A stretch of DNA of 64,000 bases from Rapana venosa (taxonomy: Eukaryota > Mollusca > Gastropoda > Neogastropoda > Muricidae): NCBI GenBank assembly GCA_028751875.1, contig CM054140.1:10551903-10615902 (forward strand), in the 5' to 3' direction. Numbering within the stretch: the stretch's first letter is position 1; every line of letters starts with the position of its first letter. The notes under the pieces were generated by a model that was given only the letters and a program-made list of their open reading frames with translations, ran no database searches and was not told where the DNA came from. Positions 34,800-42,859 of the stretch are shown here, one piece after another. The position numbers and the translations under genes are program-made.

Positions 34800-35360
34800 C
34801 CCATCCACTTGGTAGCCACTCTCAATGCTGCTGAACCTTAGCTGGGGGGAATCCAGTGCTCTGGCCGCTGAGCTGATGACGGCTTTCATGGTAACAAATT
34901 CAGGGTTGCCTCCTGGTCTCTCACTTTCAATGGCGGGGATCACATCATGAACAAGGGTGATGGCACCCCCCTGTGTTGGTCATGGGGAAAGAGCTGGTTC
35001 CCTCTGAGGGCGAAGTGATGAGGATCTGTCAGGTGAGTTTCCTGGATACAGAGGAGGATGTCCACTCCCTCCCTCTTTAGGAACTCTTGCAGCTCTGGCT
35101 TCTCCTTGCCAAGGCCCTCAGCCTTCTGTTGACGAAGACAATGTCGGCTGCTGATGCTGGCGGCTGACTCGCTTGACTGCTGTTCCTGCTCTCTTCTTGC
35201 GTCACTCTTCCAGTAGCTGGGGTTGTGCCCCTTTGAAGCTGGAAGACCCCTGTCTATAGCGGGATAACTGTCCCTTCTGAGCCATTGTGGGGGAATGCAC
35301 AGCTCAGTGCCGGACTTCTCCTGTGCTCTCTCAACTCTGCAGGGGTCTGTGCCCACTGGC
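34800..35360 (-). pseudogene. LINE endonuclease N-terminal relic
   Basis: A reverse frame from about 35356 to 34940 includes AEGLGKEKPELQEFLKREGV, then DILLCIQETHLTDPHHFALR. This is the start of an exonuclease-endonuclease-phosphatase type domain as used by LINEs, with the catalytic glutamate in the QET motif. A DQHRG stretch and, in another frame, a VHDVIP-like stretch follow, as in many such elements. No GDFN or SDH motif can be followed downstream. It is not closely similar to the LINE copies at 22 and 52 kb, so it represents another family. Confidence 0.75.
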
Positions 35361-35529
35361 CTCAGCCAACAGTTCCCACTTCTGGGCAGCTCCTCAGAAA
35401 GTTCACCAGAAAAAAGGCAGGAGAATGGGTTAGGTAGGTGGAAAAAAGCACGAGAGAGAATAGTGCACTTTGTTGCTAAAGCACCCTACACACGCTGGGT
35501 GTAATGGCTAATGATGATATCATGTATGC

Positions 35530-36101
35530 TTAAAAGCCCCCTTGCATTCCCACGGGGCAAGGTTTTTTTTTAATAAGTAATAAATTTTTAATTGGGGGTT
35601 TTTTTTAAAAAAAATTTTTTCCTTTTGTTTTTTTAAAATTATGTTTTTTTTTGCTTTCCCCCAAGGGATTTCCTGTTTTTTTTGTGGGGAAATTTTAAAA
35701 AAATTTTTCCCAAATTTACCAAAAAACCCCCAAATTTCCCAAAAGTTCATAAACATTAGGTTATTTTTAAAAAATCCTAAAAAATTCCCAAACATTTTTA
35801 AAAAATTTTCTGTTGATTTTTCTTAATTTAAAAATTTTCCTTTTTTTTTTATCTTTTAAATGTTTTTTAATTTTGGTGTTTTTTTAAAAATTTTTTTAAA
35901 AATAAACTTTAAAATTAAAATTGATTGGAGTTTTTAAAGGCAAAGGGTAAAGGGGAAAAAAAATTTTAAGATTTTTGTTTTTTTTAAATGCTTAAATCTT
36001 TCGAACGAAAAAAAAACCCTTAATTTGTGGTTTTGCATTTTAAAAGGGGTTTTAAAAATCTTTTTTGAAAATCGTAAAAAAAAAAAAAAAAAAAAGAAAT
36101 T

Positions 36102-36140
<39 letters not shown>

Positions 36141-37150
36141 GTTCAGTGTGGGGTTTTCCAAAAAGAAATTTGGTTTCTGCGAGGTCATCTTAATTTGTAC
36201 TTTAGATAGCCCCGTGGATAAATTTTTTTTTCCCGCTTCTTTGTTATTATTGTGGATTGCAATTCGCATCGCAGTCTAAGTTGTTTGTGGAGAGGGGGGT
36301 ATAGTGGGGGGGGTTAATCCGTTATTTTCTCTGTCAGAACCCCTCTTTTGGCTTTAGTGACTAACCTTTGGTCCCCGTGAGCCTTTATCAGGGTTCGCTT
36401 AAAAATAAGAAGTGTCAATCACATTCACAAGAATATTTTTATATTCCCGTGGGCCCTTTTTAAAACTTCCCCCGAAAGATGATGATAAAAAAAAAAGAAT
36501 AAAAAATGTGAGATTTTATTTTGCACCAAAAAATTTAAAAATAGGAGGAAAAAAACCCCTAGTGAATCTTTGTGCTTAGTTTGGGGATCCTATGAAAAGG
36601 GTGCAAGGGAGGTCATAAGGGTTTTTATCCGCCAATTGTCAGCTTTCTAGGTAATAACTAAACATTGCCTAAATTTCAGTAAAGCACAGGCAAAAGGGGG
36701 TTTGGGGGAAAAGAAATAATGGCCCCCCTTGGGTGTCAAGAGATGCAGTTCCCCCCTTGCCCACAGTAAAAAAGTAAAGCAGAAACATGGGGAGGAAAAG
36801 AAGTGCAGGTCACCCCGTACAACTTCTCCATCAGTTTTTTAAATGTTTCAAGGTTTCAATTTAAAGAAAAAATTTAAAAAAAATAAATCTTTAAAGACAG
36901 CATTTTGGCATGTTTTGTGTAAGAACCATGCCTTTGGCCTGACCTGACTGAGTTTCTTTTTTTGGATGGCCTTTATCAGAGGTCCGGTGGTGATTGAGTT
37001 CACCTGCATATCCCTGCAGCAAGCCCTTTTCAAAATGAAAAAAATGTTCTCACATTCCAAAATATTTGTTTGCTGGGGCTTTTGGGGAAAATCCCATCGA
37101 AATACCATGTAAAAGAGGAAGAAATTGCTTAAAAAAATTATGTTGCACCG
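35530..37150. other. Poor-consensus stretch with segment A pieces
   Basis: Inflated A/T/G runs from 35560 to 36550. Segment A wording is visible twice: near 36365-36490 (gagcctttatcagg, cacaagaatattt) and near 36735-37120 (agagatgcagttcccccctt to tcccatcgaaataccatg). The second is the left part of composite copy 3. Frames here are not credible. Confidence 0.7.
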
Positions 37151-37163
37151 AAAAAAAGTAAAT

Positions 37164-37350
37164 CAGTCGGGCCGGTTATAAGGGCCGGTTAAAGGTACTC
37201 GGTTAAAAGGAGAAAAAAAAAAATCCCCGATTTACTTTTTTTCTTTTTTTATGATTTTGCGAAACTCGGTTTAAAGGGGCTCGGTTATACGAACCCGCTT
37301 TTAGGAGTGAAAAAAAATTGCCCCAATCGACCCCGAGCCCCGGTTATAAG
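37164..37350. repeat. Left terminal inverted repeat and subterminal repeats of the pogo-like element
   Basis: Contains at least five variants of cggttataagg in both the terminal and the subterminal part. In this family such repeats bind the transposase (family knowledge). Confidence 0.7.
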
Positions 37351-37434
37351 GGTGCCCACGCACCAGTTTAAACGAAAGTAGGTTTATTATTTCATAGGCC
37401 TTTGCTTCGCGAAATAATTCCGTTGTTTCCCAAG

Positions 37435-37700
37435 ATGTCGGAAAAGGGGAAAAAGGAGTTTTGTCCCTCAGGAAAAGTTGAAATAATCCGAAAGATTCAA
37501 GCCAACCCCTAAAAAAGGGAAAGTGCTATTGCAGAAGGGTGGGGGGGGCCCTTCACACCTATGTAACATAGGCGAGTGCCCAAAAAAAACTTGAACCAGG
37601 TTTCCCAAAGGGTTTGGAAGTTCTTTTTTGAAAAAAGTCGAGATCGCCCCTTAGACAGTGTCGTCAGCTTACTAAATTGGTTTACAGATCAAAGGGAGGC
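37435..37700 (+). pseudogene. Transposase N-terminal helix-turn-helix, broken
   Basis: From the ATG at 37435 the frame reads a basic start, then SGKVEIIRKIQANP. This is the psq-like first helix of pogo/CENP-B DNA-binding domains. It stops soon after at a homopolymer-rich spot. A following frame includes EKSRDRPLDSVVSLLNWF, matching the short linker before the second DNA-binding half. After about 37695 the homology ends and resumes at 38935. Confidence 0.65.
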
Positions 37701-38220
37701 TTTTCTTCTTTTCTCTGGTGTGTTTGTGGTGGGTGCCCGATTAAAAGGAGGGGGGGGGGGACCCAAAGGTAGATCTGGGACAGGGGGGCCCGAAGAGAGG
37801 GAGAGAGGGGGGGCGGGGGGCGGGGGGGTGGAGGGAAAGGAAAACGGGGGAGAGAGGGAGGGGGAGGGGAGAGAGGAGGAGAGAGAAGAGAGAGAGAGAG
37901 ACGAGAAGATAAAGGGGGGGGGGGTCGGTTTTGGTCGCCCCTTTTGGGATGTGTGTGCGGTTAATTGTGAAGTATTGGAAAAAAACAGAAAAAAAGAACA
38001 GAAAAAAGAAACACTGAAAGCTGTATGCAAGATGAATAAAATTTTGATTTCAAGATAAAATGAAGACCTTTCACCCCCTCCCATCCCTCGGTCATCAGGC
38101 TTTGTTATGTACATGTACGGCTTTTAGGCATCTTTTCTCAAGAAATAATGCATGTATTCAAACTGTTTATGAGATGAGTGGCTGCACAGACGCGGGCATT
38201 TCGCTAAGGCCTTCAAAATA

Positions 38221-38490
38221 CAGTACACCCCAGATATAAGAAAACATGGATATTGCCAACGAATCTCCCACCCCACCCCCGGCCAAACCCTTCTTAATTA
38301 TGTTTTACAAAAAAACTCGGATACAAGAAACTCGCTTTTAAGAAAACTCGGTATTAGGAAAGCAAATTTCTTAGTCCACTTGATACAAAACCTGAAAAAA
38401 ATCTGAAAGTACATTTCGAAGAAAATTTCATCATTCTAAGAAACCAAAAGTGCATTACCTGGGAAAGGCACATTATTGCGCATTATACTG
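38221..38490. mobile_element. Possible pogo-derived MITE
   Basis: Starts cagtacaccccagatataag and ends tgcgcattatactg. Both ends have a cagta terminus in inverted orientation and are flanked by TA (38219-38220 and 38491-38492), as pogo elements require. Subterminal ctcggatacaag and ctcggtattagg resemble the repeats of the surrounding element. The terminal match is only about 6 bases, so this is tentative. Confidence 0.4.
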
Positions 38491-38663
38491 TATTATTGTC
38501 TTGAACTGGTTCTTTACCATTGTATGATAAATTGAATGTTGGCAAGAAGAAAAAATACGAGGGCCTTTACTTGTTCTTTCCAGCAACACTATTCATTTTG
38601 AAATAAAACTTCTACTCCCAAAATGTTTCGTTGGTAAGACTACATTATTCTCTGAATAATACT

Positions 38664-38713
38664 CTCTCTCTCTCCTCTTCTCTCTCTCTCTTCTCCTCTC
38701 TCTCTCTCATAAG
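38664..38713. repeat. (CT)n microsatellite
   Basis: CT run with ctcctct interruptions. Confidence 0.9.
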
Positions 38714-38934
38714 CTCTTTTTGTTTGGTTGGGTTTGGGTTTGGGGTTTTTGTTTGTTTATTTTTTTTTTAGCAAATAGCCAGTTACTGTTGGGAAGAAAA
38801 AAACAGTATTTTCATGTTCAAACAAACAAAATTTAACCTGACATTGGAGGCCTTGGTGACCTTGACGACGTAAAGCACCATTCTCACACACGGACCACAT
38901 TTTAATGGCTTGCCATCTTTTTTTTTTTTCTTAG

Positions 38935-39297
38935 GTCAGAAGGGGTGCCTATCAACGGACCTGTGCTGAAGACAAAGGCCGAGGAGTTTGCTGATTCTCT
39001 CGGCATCGACGGATGGACCTGCGGCACGGGTGGCTTGATCGATGGAAGAAAAGACACAACATCGTTTTTAAAACGATGAGTGGAGAAAGAGCAAGTGTTG
39101 ACGAAACGAAACCGACGCGTGGGTAGAGGAGGTCCTTCTGCCAACTCTGAACAATTATGAGAAAAGGACATATACAATATGGACGAAACAGGCCTCTTCT
39201 GGAAGCTTGTCCAGATAAGTCCTTTGCCTTCAAGAATGATAGGTGCAAAGGACAGAAGAAGTCGAAGGATGGGGTTACTGCCCTCCTGTGTTGCAGT
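38935..39297 (+). pseudogene. CENP-B-type HTH and start of the DDE domain
   Basis: SEGVPINGPVLKTKAEEFAD and LGIDGW correspond to the second helix-turn-helix of pogo/Tigger transposases. A shifted frame gives the expected kkRHNIvFK-like and MSGERASVDE parts. YNMDETGLFWK follows, holding the first catalytic aspartate (codon 39182-39184), and KKSKDGVTALLCC leads up to the SINE at 39298. At least three frame changes are needed, so no protein can be made. Confidence 0.88.
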
Positions 39298-39720
39298 GGA
39301 TCGGTGGTCTAGAGGTAACGCGCCTGTCTAGAAAGCGAAAAGTCGGGTCGGAAGTGGGCGGTGGTTCAATCCCGTTTGGACCGACCATTTTTCCCCATCC
39401 ACTAGCCCATGAGTGGTGGTCTGGGCGCTAGTCTTTCGGATGAGACCGATAAACCGAGGCCCGTGTGTTACACAAAAATTATTATAGCGCACGTAAAAAA
39501 CCCACGGCAAACAAGAGGGTTGTCCTGCAAAATTCTGTAGAAAAAAGCCACTCTGATAGGGAAACAAATGTAGTTGTAGACAGAAAAAAAAGAAAAAAAA
39601 ATGGGTGGCGTGCTCTGTGGCGACGCGCTCTCCCCGGGGAGAGCAGCCGAATTTCACGCAGAGAAATCTGACGTGACTTTAAAGTGATTTAAATAAATAA
39701 AAAAAAATAAATAAATAAAA
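39298..39720 (+). mobile_element. SINE-4 inserted in the transposase
   Basis: The tRNA-like head has tggtctagaggtaacgcg (box A region) and ggtggttcaatcccg (box B). The core at 39434-39467 reads ctttcggatgagac then cgataaaccgaggc, the same core as SINE-1. The body includes gcgacgcgctctccccgggg and gccgaatttcacgcagagaa. It ends in an aaataaataa-type tail. It splits the transposase between LLCC and MDGNEK. I recognise the body as a common gastropod SINE; the tRNA-like part is not a working tRNA gene. Confidence 0.88.
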
Positions 39721-40497
39721 CATGGACGGTAACGAGAAACGTCGACCATTGGTCATCGGCAAGTTTGCTATCCACGATGTTTCAGAAATGTGACAAGATT
39801 ACCAGTGGACTACAAGTCAAACTCATGCGCCTGGATGACCAGCGAGATTTTCTGTGAGTGGCTGCTGTCCTTTGACAGAGACATGCACATACAGCGCCGC
39901 AAGGTGCTCCTTGTAATGGACAACTGCTCCGCGCACAAGATCCCTGAGCAGCATTGAGAGCAGTCCAAGTACTGTTTTTACCAGCGAATTCTACGGCCAA
40001 GCTTCAGCCGTGTGATGCTGGTATAATCCGGAACTTCAAAGTCCACTACCGACGCATGATGGTGCTCTCCATGCTTGCGGAGACTGTCGGAGGTGGGAAG
40101 GCGAAAGAACAGCGGCCGAGTTCAATCTGAGGGATGCAGTCAATCTGTTGAATCAGTCGTGGCAGAAAGTGACCCCCGCTACAATCAGCAAGTTTTCGCC
40201 CATGCCGGCTTCCGAATCGGATCTGCCGAAGACGGACCACGGGAGCCTGATCCTGCAGCCGGAGAACCGGAAGAACCAGAGCCTCTCCTCACACGTCTCA
40301 GCAAAGAGTGGGCATTTCGCTTGATGAGTACGTCAGTGTGGGACAATCACTTGCCGACAACGGAGCCAGCAACGCTATCAGCATCTGCGACATCCACTTC
40401 GGCATCAAATGTTGCAGGAACAGGGGACTCTGACTCATCTGAGGAAGACGAAGCAAGCGAAAAAGAGGCAGAAAGAGTCTCAATGGTGAAGTGTTAG
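39721..40497 (+). pseudogene. DDE transposase catalytic core, second half
   Basis: Continues with MDGNEKRRPLVIGKFA, then WMTSEIFCEWLLSFDRDMHI. The second catalytic aspartate lies in VLLVMDNCSAH (codon 39919-39921) and the third in a CDAGIIRNFK equivalent (codon 40014-40016). The spacing of about 30-31 residues suits pogo/Tigger enzymes. Later parts read as a shifted NLRDAVNLLNQSWQKVTPAT-like helix and HAGFRIG. Stops and shifts occur near 39792, 39955 and 40025. From 40200 the frame becomes acidic and serine-rich. Confidence 0.88.
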
Positions 40498-40679
40498 GCT
40501 ATGTGAGGCAAATTAACTTGTACTGTCTGCAGTCAGGGTGTGGTGATGCAGTCACCAAATCTTTTCATGCCTTTACTGGCCTGTTGATGACACACATAGT
40601 GAATGCCCGCATCAGTCACGTATCACAGATTTCTTTGCTTCACCTTCGAGTGACAATCTGAACTGCAGAGAAGACAAAG

Positions 40680-41350
40680 ACAGCGAAGGGTTCAAAAGAA
40701 ATGGTGGGGAGGATGGAGATGATCGAAGTGAGGGAGGGGAAGCAGGGAATACAAGAACAGGGGCGAATGTGAAAAGAGAAAGCAAGCGAAACGAAAGAAA
40801 GAGAGATGAAGGAAAATGCGAAGGGAGAATGCACGGAAGAAGGATGAAGAGACAGACATGAAAAGAGAAACAGAAGGGCGGAAACGTAAAAAGACAGATT
40901 CGGAACCCTCAGGAGGGAAGGGTGGGTGGTTTGAAAGAAAGGGAAAAGGGGATGAACAGGGAACAAAAGATGATTCAGACCCGAGAGAAGATGATTTCAC
41001 TGAAAGAGAGGAAAAGAGAAGCATGAAAAGCCGATTAAAAAGAGAAGGGAGGGAAAAAAGACGTAGGCAGAGGTGGAGAAAAAGCTTGCAGCAGTGAATA
41101 CGGAGGAGTGGGGGGGATGAGTAGAGAAGGAGTGGGGGGTGGGGGGGGGGGTGGATGGGTCGACCCGCAGAGGAAGAAACAGGAAAGAGAGATGAAGGTG
41201 AAGGAGTGCAAGGAAGGAGAGAAGATGACGATGGAATGAAGCGAGAAAAAAACGTGATGATGCATACACGGGCATAGAAATCACCAAGGTACAAAATCCT
41301 GAGCCAGATCGATTCCACCGATAATAAAGAATGGGGGAAAAGAGCAATGT
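40680..41350 (+). pseudogene. Charged linker region between transposase and OTU-like domain
   Basis: An open frame at 40816-41097 is almost entirely K, R, E, D and G, consistent with a disordered charged region. It has no fold I recognise. The purine-rich strand bias makes such frames open by composition alone. Its position between the DDE core and the OTU-like domain is the only hint that it may have been coding. Confidence 0.35.
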
Positions 41351-41379
41351 AAAAGATTAGGCTTTCCCTATCCCAAAGT

Positions 41380-41900
41380 TCTACCCGACAGAGAAATCAA
41401 GCAAACAGCTTCGCCCACCTTATGGGTGGACAAAATTGATGGAGACGGAAATTGTCTTACAGGGCAACTTAGCTTTGAGCTTTGCGGGACACAGGACCAA
41501 CACGAGCGCCTAAAGGAGATGCTGCTAGATTTCATGCTTAAAAAACCAGGAAACATTTGCGGGATATTTTGGGTTTGGTGACTTGGGAGTTTTCTGACGC
41601 AACATCAATGCGGGGCCAGGGCATTGGGTGGTCTGATGTTGAGATCTTTGCGGGCCGCAACGCTCCTTCAGACAACCGTGGTTGTCTACACGGTCATCAC
41701 CCCTTTCTCAGGAAAGGGCCCTGACCCCAATCCGCTCTTCCGAATTCCACATGCCCCCACACTTCGAGGAAAAGATTTATCTCCGAAACTTATGCGGCAT
41801 TTTGAAAGAAGTGTCAAGTATCCTTTGAGCTACGTCACCATATGTCATGTTGGGGCCCTTTGGGACCTTCGGATCAACGCAAAGTGGACATGGACATACA
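41380..41900 (+). pseudogene. OTU-type cysteine protease-like domain, broken
   Basis: The frame around 41430-41575 reads WVDKIDGDGNCLTGQLSFEL, then CGTQDQHERLKEMLLDFML. DGDGNC is the OTU active-site signature, with the nucleophile cysteine codon at 41453-41455. After a stop near 41578, another frame gives AATLLQTTVVVYT, which matches the later strand region where OTU domains have a DVEI..A..L...I.VY pattern. The final catalytic histidine cannot be placed with confidence. OTU proteases remove ubiquitin-type modifiers. OTU domains are known in several invertebrate mobile elements, so here it probably belongs to the transposon. Confidence 0.7.
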
Positions 41901-42436
41901 CATCTGTATTTTGGTCACAGCACCATATCAAAAGTTGCCAAAGTGTCTTAGTTTGGGGGGTTTTTTTCATGAACGTTACAAAATGTTATTTTTAGTTAGA
42001 TCTACGTGATGTAAGCTACGTTACTACACTAAATGACTTTTTTTTTTCATTTCGTATCACATTTTGATTCAATCATGCGCAGTACCATGCCAGATGATGT
42101 ATTCCAGTAGGTAAGCCAACATACATGACTGATTTTACCAAGTGAAGTGCCTATGGCCCCATAAAGGACTTTTCGTTTCAACGATTAACAATAATTCTGT
42201 ACTTATTGTACCCTTTTTTTACTTTTCAGGATTCAGGTTTTGTTGTTCTAACGGGGTTGTTTAGCGTCCTTTTTGCTTCTTTTTGTTTGGTTATACACTC
42301 GCTTTCAGTTTAACAAAGTGTGCGTTTTTATGTTTTTGTTTGGGTTTTTTTTTGAATTTTTTTTTAAAAAATGAATATAGCTGTTTGAGTAATTTTCATC
42401 AGATTGTTGTTTCATTGTACGAGCGACGGGGAGGGG

Positions 42437-42498
42437 AGCGAGCGAGGAGAGAGAGAGAGAGAGAGATGAGTGAGAGAGAGAGAGAGGAGAGAGAGAGG

Positions 42499-42540
<42 letters not shown>

Positions 42541-42541
42541 T
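42437..42541. repeat. (GA)n microsatellite
   Basis: GA run with tgagtga and gggag interruptions, inside the 3' part of the pogo-like element. Confidence 0.93.
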
Positions 42542-42589
42542 TGTGATTCTGACACCCAAAAAAAAGGCAAAAGTCCCGGTTTTTAAGGT

Positions 42590-42699
42590 AGTTGGGCTTG
42601 GGTACTCCTTATATCCGGGAAAAATCTGTTATAAGGAACCTCGGTTATAAGGAGTAAAATTTTCGGGGCCCCGAGCATCCTTATAACCGAGTTCTACTG
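42590..42699. repeat. Right terminal inverted repeat of the pogo-like element
   Basis: Contains ctgttataaggaacctcgg and ttataaggag, then ccttataaccgagttctactg-type wording as the inverted counterpart of the left end. Ends at 42699. Confidence 0.7.
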
Positions 42700-42859
42700 T
42701 TGGGGGAATAAAAAAAATATGAGATACATGGTCACATATTACCACTTCAAGCCAATCAGAAATCACGTTGCTCAAAGGTCAAAGTCAATATACAACGTGA
42801 TAAACGTCCTGAACACTCTCCAGGTTCACTTGGGTAATTATGGGGGAAGAGACGACTGT

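Larger units (their letters stand above)
37701..38934 (+). other. Interruption inside the transposase: possible intron or insertion
   Basis: Separates the linker ending near WFTDQRE from the block beginning SEGVPINGPVLK. Its right edge is a strong acceptor-like tract: 16 pyrimidines then ag at 38933-38934. A donor candidate is ggtgtgt near 37717. The stretch contains a G-rich low-complexity block (37740-37930), a MITE-like piece and a CT microsatellite. An intron enlarged by insertions or a simple insertion both fit. Confidence 0.4.
37164..42699 (+). mobile_element. pogo/Tigger-like DNA transposon with nested insertions
   Basis: The left end reads cagtcgggccggttataagg. The complement of the right end reads cagtagaactcggttataag. 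They align as terminal inverted repeats. Several cggttataag-like subterminal repeats follow on each side (37172, 37185, 37199, 37266, 37281, 37340; 42625-42695). Between them lie a CENP-B-type helix-turn-helix, a DDE transposase, a charged stretch and an OTU-like domain. All are frameshifted or stopped. The family cuts and pastes at TA sites; I cannot see a clean TA duplication, so the ends may be off by a few bases. Confidence 0.85.

Noticed and set aside
39298..39385. Possible functional tRNA gene
   Set aside because: The tRNA-like part continues into a SINE body with a core and an A-rich tail, and the cloverleaf pairing is poor. The same reasoning excludes the heads at 29872, 47452 and 55317.
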